A stretch of 64,000 nt of DNA, from the NCBI RefSeq assembly GCF_003815035.1, contig NZ_RKRK01000002.1, forward strand, positions 676,163 to 740,162, in the 5' to 3' direction. Both the position numbers and the translations under genes were made by a program. This DNA is from Abyssicoccus albus. GTDB lineage: Bacteria; Bacillota; Bacilli; Staphylococcales; Abyssicoccaceae. Under the pieces are notes generated by a model. That model worked only from the letters and a program-made list of their open reading frames with translations. It was not told where the DNA came from and did no database searches. This document shows, piece by piece, positions 47,263-56,531 of this stretch; within the stretch, counting starts at the first letter, position 1, and every line of letters begins with the position of its first letter.

Positions 47263-47375
47263 TATATTCTCTCCTTGAATTTATTATTCTAACACTATCT
47301 TACCATTTGATATAAAAGATTTAAATGTATTTAATTCAACATATCAATCATATTTTTATTATCTACTTTAACGAT

Positions 47376-48431
47376 TTAATTATATTCTTTAAATAAGTTA
47401 TGACCTTTCAAAACATCTGTAACTCCGTCATTCAAACATTGCATTTCAAATTCATTCGGATAAACTGTCACATTAGATATGTGTTTAACATGTTCTATTA
47501 TTAAATTTACTAAAATATTAGAATTACTTAGCCCACCAGTCAATATAATCTGATCCACATCTCCTTTTAAGACAACTGACATCATGCCAATTTCTTTTGA
47601 GATTTGATATGCTAACGCGTCGATAAATTGCTGACATTCCTTATCCGAAACATAACGATCAGAGATTGATTTAAAATCTATTGTATTAAAATAACTCTTT
47701 ACACCACACTGTTTTGTTAAATAACTTATTGCCTCATCTAATGTAAATCCACTTTCATCATACCATTTCAACAACGCTTTATTAGGAATATTCCCGCTTC
47801 TTTCTAATGACATTGGTCCATCACCATGGAAACAATTATTTACATCAATCACTTTACCTTTATTGTGTGCGGCAATGGAAATACCACTCCCTAAGTGACC
47901 TACAATTACATTAATATCTTCATATGAATTATGACATGATTTTGCATAGAAATTTGATACACCTTTATGATTTAATGCATGAAATATGCTTTGCCTACGA
48001 ATATTTTTTATACCTGTTAATTTCGCTTCAGGTATCATTTCATCTACAATAACTGGATTAACCGTGTAGGCGTTAATATTTAATTCTTCTGCTAACTTAT
48101 ATCCCACGACACCACTCAAATTAGATATATGCTCACCATAATGACAATTCAATAAATCGTTATACATCTTTTCATTAATTCTATAAGCACCGCCTTCAAT
48201 CGGCTTCATTAAACCACCTCTACTTACAATTGCTTCAATATCACCCTTTTGAATATTGTTTTGTCGAATGAATTGATCTACTGCTTTATATCTTAAATGA
48301 TATTGTTCACTATTTGATAATAAGGCTTCGTCATGCGTATGTTCAATTTTATTAATATATGCACATTCATCATTTGAATAATATGCAATCTTTGATGAAG
48401 AACTGCCGAAATTTATAACTAATACATTCAT
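47376..48431 (-). CDS. buk: Butyrate kinase (branched-chain acyl kinase)
   Basis: A 351-residue acetokinase-family enzyme that makes ATP from acyl phosphates, such as isobutyryl or isovaleryl phosphate formed by Ptb. VINFGSSSSKIAYY at the N terminus, GHLGSGISIAAHNKG and LTGGLSNSNILV are diagnostic. The frame opens 87 bases further upstream, but GGAG lies eight bases before the ATG at 48431 and the family N terminus starts there. It has its own promoter with a palindromic operator and is cut off from bcd by a terminator. Confidence 0.93.
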   Translation of the reverse strand: MNVLVINFGSSSSKIAYYSNDECAYINKIEHTHDEALLSNSEQYHLRYKAVDQFIRQNNIQKGDIEAIVSRGGLMKPIEGGAYRINEKMYNDLLNCHYGEHISNLSGVVGYKLAEELNINAYTVNPVIVDEMIPEAKLTGIKNIRRQSIFHALNHKGVSNFYAKSCHNSYEDINVIVGHLGSGISIAAHNKGKVIDVNNCFHGDGPMSLERSGNIPNKALLKWYDESGFTLDEAISYLTKQCGVKSYFNTIDFKSISDRYVSDKECQQFIDALAYQISKEIGMMSVVLKGDVDQIILTGGLSNSNILVNLIIEHVKHISNVTVYPNEFEMQCLNDGVTDVLKGHNLFKEYN

Positions 48432-48451
48432 AATTAATACTCCTAATCTAT

Positions 48452-48466
48452 AGTGGTCTGACCACT
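48452..48466 (-). promoter_or_regulatory. Candidate operator upstream of buk (AGTGGTCTGACCACT)
   Basis: A perfect 15-base palindrome around a central T lies 21 bases before the buk ATG. A promoter upstream, TTGTCA, 17 bases, TATCAT (minus strand), places the start of transcription just ahead of it. The core TGGTCTGACCA recurs at accB. It fits the TNGTNNNACNA pattern of FadR-type GntR regulators. The regulator is not identified. Confidence 0.6.
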
Positions 48467-48542
48467 TTTTATAGATTAATGATATTATGTTTAAAATGAT
48501 ATGACAAGTAATTAACACCAGATACTAATACTAATTACTAAA

Positions 48543-48575
48543 AAGCCAACACAAATAGACTAGTTGTGTTGGCTT
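48543..48575 (-). terminator. Terminator after bcd
   Basis: A perfect 12-base stem (48543-48554 with 48564-48575) lies 25 bases past the bcd stop, with TTTAGTAATTAG after it on the minus strand. It implies that buk is expressed apart from ptb-bcd. Confidence 0.8.
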
Positions 48576-48599
48576 AAACAATAATATCAATCGTTATAA

Positions 48600-49700
48600 T
48601 TATTTATTTTTTCGAGTTTCAATTAATGACTTATTATGAAGTGAGAACGTTGATGATACATTTTTATAACCTTCAATACGCTCTTCAGCTAATCTATCCG
48701 CCGCTTCAGCCGTTGTAATGTTTTCTCTTTTAGCAATATCGAAAATTTTTCCAATTTGATCATACATTTCTTCTATTTTCTTAGTCGCTCGTTCTTCATT
48801 ATACCCTTGTAACTCATCAGCTACATTAATCACTCCACCTGCATTCACTACGAAATCAGGTGCATAAACGATACCGTGATCTTGTAACATCTTACTATGC
48901 TTGGCGATCTCTTTTAATTGATTATTACTAGAACCACATACCGCTTTAACCTTCAACTGCGGAATTGTCTCGTCATTTAATATTCCACCGAGTGCACATG
49001 GTGCAAAAATATCTGCATCAACAGAATATATTTCATCGATTCCAACGGCTTGCGCTCCAAAGTTATCAACTGCTCTTTGGACACTATCTTCATTAATGTC
49101 AGTAACGATTAATTCAGCACCTTCATCATGTATATACTCACACATCGTATATGCAACATTACCAACACCTTGAACGGCAATCTTTTTGCCTTTCAATGAA
49201 TCATCTCCAAATGCCTCTTTAGCTGTTCGCTTCATCGAAATATAAACACCATAAGCAGTTTTAGGACTTGGGTTACCACTTGATCCATAACTTTCTGAAA
49301 TACCAGTGACATAAGGAGTTTCTTCATAGATATAGTCCATATCTTGAACTGTTGTATTGACATCTTCTGCTGTAATATAACGACCATTTAAGCTGTTAAC
49401 ATATCGACCTAATGCTCTGAACATAAATTCAGATTTTTGGTCAGGTTTACCGATAATTACCGTTTTACCACCGCCCAAGTTTAATCCTGCAGCAGCATTT
49501 TTGTATGTCATACCTTTAGCCAAGCGTAACACATCATCAATAGCTTCTTCTTCTGATGCATAATCCCACATACGGCAGCCACCTAAAGCTGGGCCTAGAG
49601 TTGTATCATGAATTGCTATAATCGCTTTTAAACCCGATGTTTTATCATGACAAAACACTAATTGCTCATAATCTTCATGTTCCATTCGTTCAAAAATCAT
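48600..49700 (-). CDS. bcd: Leucine (branched-chain amino acid) dehydrogenase
   Basis: A 366-residue NAD-dependent enzyme that deaminates leucine, isoleucine and valine to their 2-keto acids. The catalytic [11 protein letters not shown] lysine region, the GGCRMWDY segment, the AEDVNTTV stretch and the [14 protein letters not shown] cofactor loop are visible. Length is normal. It follows ptb by 23 bases and is likely co-transcribed. The product keto acids would need a keto-acid dehydrogenase, which is not found here. Confidence 0.95.
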   Translation of the reverse strand: MIFERMEHEDYEQLVFCHDKTSGLKAIIAIHDTTLGPALGGCRMWDYASEEEAIDDVLRLAKGMTYKNAAAGLNLGGGKTVIIGKPDQKSEFMFRALGRYVNSLNGRYITAEDVNTTVQDMDYIYEETPYVTGISESYGSSGNPSPKTAYGVYISMKRTAKEAFGDDSLKGKKIAVQGVGNVAYTMCEYIHDEGAELIVTDINEDSVQRAVDNFGAQAVGIDEIYSVDADIFAPCALGGILNDETIPQLKVKAVCGSSNNQLKEIAKHSKMLQDHGIVYAPDFVVNAGGVINVADELQGYNEERATKKIEEMYDQIGKIFDIAKRENITTAEAADRLAEERIEGYKNVSSTFSLHNKSLIETRKNK

Positions 49701-49723
49701 ACTTATCTCTCCTTATTAAATAA

Positions 49724-50602
49724 TTATTGTACTGATAATGCAAGTCTTAACGAATTAAATTTATTTTGCGCACTATCAGCTCGACTTGTTAAGACGATTG
49801 GATGCTTTGCACCTACTAATATACCACTGACATTTGCATTGGCGAAATATATAAGACTTTTATATAAAACATTACCAACATCTAAGCTAGGTACTAACAA
49901 TACATCACAAGCTCCATTAGTATCTAGTTGCAGATTTTTTTGTTCGATAGCGTGTTTGTTTATTGCAATATCTAACGCAAGTGGGCCATCGATATGAATA
50001 TGTTCGTTGTCTATGTACTCTTTTGCTAGTTGATCTGCATCAACTGATGATTGGAGCTTAGGATTAACTGTTTCTGTAGCTGAAAGTATTCCAACACAAA
50101 TATTATCATACCCCACTTTGAAAACGCTTTCAATAGTGTTATCCAATATTCTTTTTTTGGCGTCAAGATCAGGATATAAGTTCATTGCACAATCAGTGAT
50201 CCATATTGGTTTTTCATAAGTTGGAATATCAAACAGAGCAATATGACTTAATAACTGACCTGATTCAATTAAATTATATTCTTTATTAATTACTTTTTTA
50301 AGTAACAATTTAGTTTCAATAAGACCTTTCATCAATACATCAAATTGACCTAACTTTAAATCATTAAAGCAAGCTTTTAATGCATCCTCATTATGATCAT
50401 ACAAATTGAGCTCAATTTGCTCATTATCGATATCTTCAAAATGACTCATTGATTCAACTTGTCCATATAATTTAAATTGAATTTGATCTGTTGTTTCCAG
50501 AACTTGATTAATTGCTTCTATAGTGCTAGAATCATATGGATTAATCACACCGACTGTTTGTGGTTTATTCAGACCTTTATTTAAAATATCTTCATAATTC
50601 AT
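49724..50602 (-). CDS. ptb: Phosphate butyryltransferase
   Basis: A 292-residue enzyme that converts butyryl- or branched acyl-CoA and phosphate to acyl phosphate, the substrate for Buk. FDVLMKGLIETKLLLKKV and LVPSLDVGNVLYKSLIY are typical of the phosphate acyl/butyryltransferase family. The frame opens at 50629, but GGAG lies six bases before the ATG at 50602, giving MNYEDILNKG. It begins a ptb-bcd unit. The regulator gene bkdR, which lies next to ptb in Bacillus, is absent. Confidence 0.93.
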   Translation of the reverse strand: MNYEDILNKGLNKPQTVGVINPYDSSTIEAINQVLETTDQIQFKLYGQVESMSHFEDIDNEQIELNLYDHNEDALKACFNDLKLGQFDVLMKGLIETKLLLKKVINKEYNLIESGQLLSHIALFDIPTYEKPIWITDCAMNLYPDLDAKKRILDNTIESVFKVGYDNICVGILSATETVNPKLQSSVDADQLAKEYIDNEHIHIDGPLALDIAINKHAIEQKNLQLDTNGACDVLLVPSLDVGNVLYKSLIYFANANVSGILVGAKHPIVLTSRADSAQNKFNSLRLALSVQ

Positions 50603-50747
50603 AATGTACTCCAATCTATTTGAATTCATTCACTTATATCATTATTTTATGGTTGGATAATGATTCTAACCAAAATTAAAAATATGATTACAGAGAATAT
50701 TTAATAATAAATTCTATCATCATTATAACTCATGAGAGGTGATTACA

Positions 50748-50978
50748 ATGAAATATATTGCTTTGTTAATACTTGTTATTCCTGCAGTAATTTTAGGTGT
50801 TGGGATTAAATTACTACGTGATACAGTATTCGGAGTACAGCTTGACCTATTTCCCAACATCTATTTACAACTGATTGTTAGTCTAATATGTATTGTGTTT
50901 GGCATTTGGTTTTTAGGTGGTTATTTCTTTCATCGAGAAAACAAATTTGAACACCGTAACAAACAATCAAACAAATAA
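50748..50978 (+). CDS. DUF2627 small membrane protein
   Basis: A 76-residue protein with two membrane helices (about 3-21 and 39-60) and a basic C-terminal tail. It fits DUF2627, a family of unknown function whose Bacillus member (yqzF) lies between bkdR/ptb and yqiK; here it lies between ptb and ugpQ. The ATG at 50748 follows GAGAGGTGATT, while the longer frame from 50739 starts inside that site. Confidence 0.85.
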   Translation: MKYIALLILVIPAVILGVGIKLLRDTVFGVQLDLFPNIYLQLIVSLICIVFGIWFLGGYFFHRENKFEHRNKQSNK

Positions 50979-50998
50979 ATCATTCATTAAAATTAATG

Positions 50999-51718
50999 TC
51001 ACTCTTTAATTAAAGCCTCTCTAACTTGATAAGCTAGTTCAACTTCATCTGTTATAATGGCGTCCACACCTATGCCGATATAGTATTCTATATCGGTCTT
51101 TTTATTGACTGTATATACTCTTACTTTTGCATTCATTGGCATGACTTGTTCCATAATACTTTCTGATGCAAACAATAAATGAGGATGAATACTGTCAATA
51201 TAATTATCCTTAATTGTTTGTTCTAAATTACCAATTAACTTAGAGTACAAAAATGCAGTATGAATATTGACATCACGCTCTTTAATCATCTTCAAAAAAT
51301 CTAAATGAAAACTTGAAATAATTACTCGATCACTTATATCAAAAGATTTAATGACTTCGATTAATCGATTGCACATCTCAACAGTTGGAGATTTAACTTC
51401 AATATTAATTAATAATGGTGTCGGCTCTAAATGATATAGTACATCCGATAATAATGGAATTGTTTGGTATGAACTGTGTTTTGTTTTTTTTAGTGCAATT
51501 TGAGATAGAACATTACTATTTAAATTTTTTATCGAACCTTTCTTCGTGGTCATACGATTAATTGTTTTATCATGATGGACAATGATTTCACCATCTTTTG
51601 AAAGATGCACATCAAGCTCTACACCATCGGCCATGTGGTCGTAAGCTTTCCGAAATGATTCAACAGAGTTTTCAATATATAAACTTGAATATCCTCTATG
51701 AGCAATAATTTTAGTCAT
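50999..51718 (-). CDS. ugpQ: Glycerophosphodiester phosphodiesterase
   Basis: A 239-residue cytosolic-type enzyme (no signal peptide) that splits glycerophosphodiesters to glycerol 3-phosphate. AHRGYSSLYIENS, VELDVHLSKDG and HHDKTINRMT supply the catalytic and metal residues. It corresponds to Bacillus YqiK by position. It starts one base downstream of the recN stop region, so it is probably co-transcribed with recN. Confidence 0.93.
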   Translation of the reverse strand: MTKIIAHRGYSSLYIENSVESFRKAYDHMADGVELDVHLSKDGEIIVHHDKTINRMTTKKGSIKNLNSNVLSQIALKKTKHSSYQTIPLLSDVLYHLEPTPLLINIEVKSPTVEMCNRLIEVIKSFDISDRVIISSFHLDFLKMIKERDVNIHTAFLYSKLIGNLEQTIKDNYIDSIHPHLLFASESIMEQVMPMNAKVRVYTVNKKTDIEYYIGIGVDAIITDEVELAYQVREALIKE

Positions 51719-51719
51719 A

Positions 51720-53411
51720 TTAATTCTTCACCTGACTTGAATCTAGCAATAATTTGGCTGTAGACTTTGCTTCTTCAGTGATTGAATCACCAGAAATCAT
51801 CCGAGCAATTTCGTTGATTCTTTCTTCATTGTTTAAATAATTTGATTTTGAGTACGTATTGGATTGATCAGTATACTTTACTACATATAAATGTTGATCA
51901 GCAATAGCCGCCATTTGTGGTAAATGTGAAATGGAAATGACTTGATTTTTATTGGCTAAAAATTTTAATTGCTTTGCTATTTTGTGGGCTACTGGCCCTG
52001 AAACGCCTGTATCAATTTCATCATATACAAATAGTGCATCATGTTGCTCTAAACCTGATACTTGTTTCAAAGCAAGTTGTATCCTCGAGATTTCTCCTCC
52101 TGAAGCAACTTGATTGATTGGCTTAAAGTCTTCTCCTTTGTTCGTTTTAATAAATAAGTTTACTTGATGAATACCATATCTATTAATATGTTCTTCGGCA
52201 AAGTCAAATTTAATCTCAGCATCTTTCATCTCAAGCTCATCTAAATAATTTTTCACTTGTTTTTCAATCATTATAGCAATATTTTTTCTTTTGTCAGTGA
52301 TCTTCTTACCAAATTCAATTAACTGATGATAAGATTCATCATAAAGTTTTTTAACTTCCTCAATAGAAATTTGTTGATGTTCTAAATCATATAGTTCTGT
52401 CTCATATTCAGATTGCATGATATGAAGTTCATCAATTGTTTTTTGATGTTTATTTTTAATACGTTCAATTTCACTCAATCTTAAGTTCCAATCATTTAAT
52501 TGTTCACTATCATATTCAATCATAGAGTCATCATTTACATAACTTCTAATATCATCTAATGCATAATTAAATTCTGAAGTAATTGATTGGGGATGAGTCA
52601 TTTCATGATTAATTTCAGTTGATTGATGTTCGTTTTGTTTATCATCTAAAGATATCATTGAATTCAATAGTTGATCTAACTGAACAACTTTATTTTGAAG
52701 ACCTTCATCATCAATCAACATGCGAGTTTGCTCATATAATTTCAATCGTTCTTCAAATGTTGTCATGTAGGCAATTTTTTGTTGTAATTCAATATCTTCT
52801 TTTTGCTTTATATCAATGTTATATAATTCTTCAAGTTGGAATTTTAATAAATCTATTCGCTCTTGATCAGATTGAATGGACTCATTAAATGATTCATATT
52901 TCTTTTTGTTTTTTAAATATTCGTTATAACATTTTTCATAATCATTCAACAATGTCTCATCAATATGTTCATCTAATAATTCATGATGATGTAACTTTAA
53001 CAACGATTCATAGGCATCGTGTTGAGCAAATACTTGAATAAAATGTGCTGTAATTGCTTTTAATACTTTTAAAGATACAACTTTATGATTTATTTTTGCT
53101 AAACTTTTACCATTTTTATAAATAACTCTTTCAACAACTATAAAATCATCTAACTCGATATCATGTTGTTCCAACAACTCAATGATATCTCGTCGATCAT
53201 CTAAATCAAATACAGCTTCAATGGTTGCTTTCTCGCTACTCTTTTTTACGATAGAACTTTGTGCCCTTTGACCAGAAATTAAGCTAATGGCTTGTATAAT
53301 CAAAGATTTTCCAGCACCTGTCTCTCCTGTCAATACAGTCAATCCGTTACTAAAGTCAATCGTTTGTTCATTGATGATCGCTACATTAGAAATCCTAATA
53401 GAAGTTAACAT
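51720..53411 (-). CDS. recN: DNA repair protein RecN
   Basis: A 563-residue SMC-like ATPase for double-strand break repair. The Walker A GETGAGKS is at residues 29-36; two coiled-coil arms (about 150-230 and 290-370) follow; the signature VASGGEISRIQLALK and Walker B FVYDEIDTGVSG complete the ATPase. It starts only 17 bases after dxs; in most Firmicutes argR and an rRNA methyltransferase gene lie between them. Confidence 0.96.
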   Translation of the reverse strand: MLTSIRISNVAIINEQTIDFSNGLTVLTGETGAGKSLIIQAISLISGQRAQSSIVKKSSEKATIEAVFDLDDRRDIIELLEQHDIELDDFIVVERVIYKNGKSLAKINHKVVSLKVLKAITAHFIQVFAQHDAYESLLKLHHHELLDEHIDETLLNDYEKCYNEYLKNKKKYESFNESIQSDQERIDLLKFQLEELYNIDIKQKEDIELQQKIAYMTTFEERLKLYEQTRMLIDDEGLQNKVVQLDQLLNSMISLDDKQNEHQSTEINHEMTHPQSITSEFNYALDDIRSYVNDDSMIEYDSEQLNDWNLRLSEIERIKNKHQKTIDELHIMQSEYETELYDLEHQQISIEEVKKLYDESYHQLIEFGKKITDKRKNIAIMIEKQVKNYLDELEMKDAEIKFDFAEEHINRYGIHQVNLFIKTNKGEDFKPINQVASGGEISRIQLALKQVSGLEQHDALFVYDEIDTGVSGPVAHKIAKQLKFLANKNQVISISHLPQMAAIADQHLYVVKYTDQSNTYSKSNYLNNEERINEIARMISGDSITEEAKSTAKLLLDSSQVKN

Positions 53412-53428
53412 TAATATCCCTCATTCAC

Positions 53429-55303
53429 TTAGTCATTCATCATCTTTTTAATTTGAGCTGCTATCTGTTCACTTGAAATGCCAATATCAGATAATAACTT
53501 AGGTACATCACCATGCTCAATATATACATCATCGATACCAATTCTATCGAGTACGTTTGATAATCTATGATCTACTATATAATTTGCTACAATCGAGCCT
53601 AATCCACCATGTTTTATAACTTCTTCAATGACTACAATGTTTTTCGTTTTTCTAGTAATAGTTTGCATCATTGTTTTATCGATCGGTTTAATAAAACGTG
53701 CATTGACAATATCAATTGATATATTGTCTTGTTTTAGCAGTTGGCTTACTTCTATAGCCATATGAATCATTGACTCACTATACGTAATTATTGTTACATC
53801 ACTATTTACATCTTCAACAATATAGTCCCATGTTCCAATTTCAACACGTGATGGTACATAATCTTGAGCAACCGAAGTAAGACTATTCCCTCTTGGATAT
53901 CGAATTGCAATCGGTCCTTCATTATATTCAATCGCTGTTTTCATTAAATCTTGAGCTTCAAAAGCGTCTTTTGGCATCATGATCACAGTATTTGGAAGTC
54001 CTGCAACTATACTGATATCAAATACACCTTGGTGTGTTTCTCCATCTGCTCCAACGAGTCCCGCACGATCGATTCCTACAATCACGTTTAACTTCATACG
54101 ATCTACATCATGTAGTAATTGATCATACGCTCTTTGTAAGAATGTTGAGTATATTGCAACAAATGGTTTCATACCAACTGCAGCAAGACCAGCTGCCATT
54201 GTAATGGCGTGTTGCTCTGCTATACCTACATCGAAGAATTGATCTGGTAACTCTTGTTGGAACTTAGTCAATTTACTACCGACTGGCATCGCTGGTGTAA
54301 TCGCTACGATTCTTCTATCCTCTGAAGCATATTTTAATAATTCATCACTAATAATTGAACCCCAAGACTTACCCACTGATTCACTTTTAATCACTTCACC
54401 AGTCTCAATTTTATATGGTCCAAGTCCATGCCATGTCCCGATCATATCATCTTCAGCATGTTTGAATCCTTTTCCTTTTTTAGTAATAACATGAATGATG
54501 GAAGGACCTTTTGTTTTTTTGCTTAATTCTATTGCTTCCTCTAACTCTTCAAATGAATGTCCATCAATTGGACCGATATATTGTAAACCTAACTCTTCAA
54601 AAAAGATACCATCCATCACGAAGTATTTGACACTATCTTTCATTCTGTCCGCAGTTTTTCTCATCATTGGGAATTGACTTAATACCCCATCGACATCATT
54701 TTTGAATCGATTGTAATGGGCATTAGTTCTTAGTCTTGTAAACATATTATGCATAGCACCTACATTAGGTGCTATGCTCATTTCATTATCATTTAATATA
54801 ATTGTCATATTTGTTTGATCATGACCGATATGATTTAGTGCTTCTAATGCCATACCACCAGTGATTGCTCCATCACCTATAATCGGCACAACATGATAAT
54901 TTTCACCCATAATATCTCGTGCCTTCGCCATGCCCATTGCACCTGACAACGATGTAGATGAATGACCTGCTTCCCACACATCATGTTCACTTTCATTACG
55001 TTTTGGAAAACCACATAACCCTTTATATTGTCTTAGTGAATGGAAAGCATCTGAGCGGCCAGTTAATATTTTATGAATATATGCTTGATGTCCGACGTCA
55101 AATAGCAATTTATCAGTTGGTGAATCGAAGTGTTTATGGAGTGCGAGCGTTAATTCTACTACACCTAAATTTGCACCGATGTGTCCACCCGTCACAGCAC
55201 ATGTTTCAATAAGAAATTTTCTGATATCTTTTGCAAGAATCTCAAGCTCTTTATTTGTTAATTGTTTAATCATTTTTGGAGAATTAATTTTTTGTAATTC
55301 CAT
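53429..55303 (-). CDS. dxs: 1-deoxy-D-xylulose-5-phosphate synthase
   Basis: A 624-residue thiamine diphosphate enzyme that joins pyruvate and glyceraldehyde 3-phosphate, the first step of the MEP isoprenoid route. GDGAITGGMALEALN with the cofactor-binding NDN further on, FDVGHQAYIHKILTGR, and DRAGLVGADGETHQGVFD are all intact. Most Staphylococcus species use the mevalonate route and lack dxs, so this gene is informative about the lineage. It follows ispA. Confidence 0.97.
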   Translation of the reverse strand: MELQKINSPKMIKQLTNKELEILAKDIRKFLIETCAVTGGHIGANLGVVELTLALHKHFDSPTDKLLFDVGHQAYIHKILTGRSDAFHSLRQYKGLCGFPKRNESEHDVWEAGHSSTSLSGAMGMAKARDIMGENYHVVPIIGDGAITGGMALEALNHIGHDQTNMTIILNDNEMSIAPNVGAMHNMFTRLRTNAHYNRFKNDVDGVLSQFPMMRKTADRMKDSVKYFVMDGIFFEELGLQYIGPIDGHSFEELEEAIELSKKTKGPSIIHVITKKGKGFKHAEDDMIGTWHGLGPYKIETGEVIKSESVGKSWGSIISDELLKYASEDRRIVAITPAMPVGSKLTKFQQELPDQFFDVGIAEQHAITMAAGLAAVGMKPFVAIYSTFLQRAYDQLLHDVDRMKLNVIVGIDRAGLVGADGETHQGVFDISIVAGLPNTVIMMPKDAFEAQDLMKTAIEYNEGPIAIRYPRGNSLTSVAQDYVPSRVEIGTWDYIVEDVNSDVTIITYSESMIHMAIEVSQLLKQDNISIDIVNARFIKPIDKTMMQTITRKTKNIVVIEEVIKHGGLGSIVANYIVDHRLSNVLDRIGIDDVYIEHGDVPKLLSDIGISSEQIAAQIKKMMND

Positions 55304-55354
55304 CGTATCAATCCTTTACATACTTCTCATAATTTTCATTTTATCATATAATAA

Positions 55355-55378
55355 AATCCTTGTGTGGACACAAGGATT
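55355..55378 (-). terminator. Hairpin between ispA and dxs
   Basis: A perfect 11-base palindromic stem (55355-55365 with 55368-55378) lies 64 bases past the ispA stop and 52 bases before the dxs start. A T-rich but broken tail follows on the minus strand. It may be a terminator or an attenuator in front of dxs. Confidence 0.5.
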
Positions 55379-55441
55379 ACTACCAATAAGACTATTTTAT
55401 TATATAAAACGATGTGTACCGAGCATTGAAACTATAACCAC

Positions 55442-56305
55442 TCATTTTTTCCGTTCTATTACATATTTCATAATTTGTTCAATCAATGATGTATCAAGAT
55501 GATTTAGTTCTTTTAAGAGATTTACGGTTTCATCATATTTACTTTGTAAAAGAAGATTGGTCTCTTCTTGACCGATTAAAGTGATGTAAGTTGTTTTATT
55601 CAATGAAGCATCACTGCCAACTCTTTTGCCTATTTCTTCTTCTTTACCATACACATCAAGATAATCATCTTTAATTTGGAACATTAAACCAATATTATAC
55701 GCAATCGTTCGCCACTGTTCCAAATCTTGTTTAGCATCGCTTAATATAACACCAACCTCTACTGGAGCAGATAATAATCTACCAGTTTTCAAAGCGTGCA
55801 ATTGATTTAATGATTCAATTGTATCAACTTCGTCTTGAATATCTTTGCTTTGTCCTAAAATCATTCCTTCAATACTTGCAGCTTCTGATATAACTCGAAT
55901 AACGTCCAATACAATTTCACTATCGTAATTCATAGATGTTAACAATGTAACGGCATGATTTAATAACCCATCACCCGCAAGAATCGCAGTTGCTTCATCG
56001 AATTCGATATGTACAGTATTTTTGCCTCTCCTTAAGTCATCATCATCCATTGCTGGCAAATCATCATGGACTAGTGAGTATGTATGAATCATTTCTAGAG
56101 ATAATGCAGCAATATGAGCTGAATTTTTGTCAGAACCATATATATCTAATATAGCATAAAGTAGTGCTGGCCTTATTTTTTTCCCACCAGCCTTCATTGC
56201 ATAATGCATTGCTTCATGAATACGGTCATAAGATGGTATATACTGGTTCATGTTTTCAGTTATTTGATATTTCGTATACGTTAATAATTCATCCAAACTA
56301 TTCAT
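55442..56305 (-). CDS. ispA: Farnesyl (geranyl) diphosphate synthase
   Basis: A 287-residue prenyl transferase making farnesyl diphosphate from IPP and DMAPP. The two aspartate-rich motifs are DDLPAMDDDDLRRGK and DDYLDVYG. It starts eight bases inside the end of xseB, a common link. Its product feeds hepS/hepT and undecaprenyl synthesis. Confidence 0.96.
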   Translation of the reverse strand: MNSLDELLTYTKYQITENMNQYIPSYDRIHEAMHYAMKAGGKKIRPALLYAILDIYGSDKNSAHIAALSLEMIHTYSLVHDDLPAMDDDDLRRGKNTVHIEFDEATAILAGDGLLNHAVTLLTSMNYDSEIVLDVIRVISEAASIEGMILGQSKDIQDEVDTIESLNQLHALKTGRLLSAPVEVGVILSDAKQDLEQWRTIAYNIGLMFQIKDDYLDVYGKEEEIGKRVGSDASLNKTTYITLIGQEETNLLLQSKYDETVNLLKELNHLDTSLIEQIMKYVIERKK

Positions 56306-56531
56306 TCGATAACTCCGTTTGACCCTTTTTCAACTCTTCCACTTTATATTCAGCTTCCTGTAGTCTCTTCTTTGATTCATTTGATAGTTTAACTCCGCGT
56401 TCATATAATTCCATTGCCTTATCTAAACTAATTTCATCTGATGAAAGTTGGTCATTGATTGATTTTAACTCCCTAATCATATCTTCAAATGTTAATTCAT
56501 TTAATTCATTTAATTCATTTTGATTTGTCAT
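56298..56531 (-). CDS. xseB: Exodeoxyribonuclease VII small subunit
   Basis: A 77-residue helical protein that binds XseA. LTFEDMIRELKSINDQLSSD and LDKAMELYERGVKLS are family features. It overlaps both xseA (17 bases) and ispA (eight bases). Its N terminus has a small ELN repeat (NELNELNEL) from a nine-base tandem repeat. Confidence 0.95.
   Translation of the reverse strand: MTNQNELNELNELTFEDMIRELKSINDQLSSDEISLDKAMELYERGVKLSNESKKRLQEAEYKVEELKKGQTELSNE
56494..56520 (-). repeat. Three perfect nine-base tandem repeats in the xseA/xseB overlap
   Basis: The unit AATTCATTT occurs at 56494-56502, 56503-56511 and 56512-56520. It codes for Asn-Glu-Leu repeats at the XseB start; the third copy also contains the xseA stop codon (56515-56517). 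Copy change would keep the xseB frame. Confidence 0.9.
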
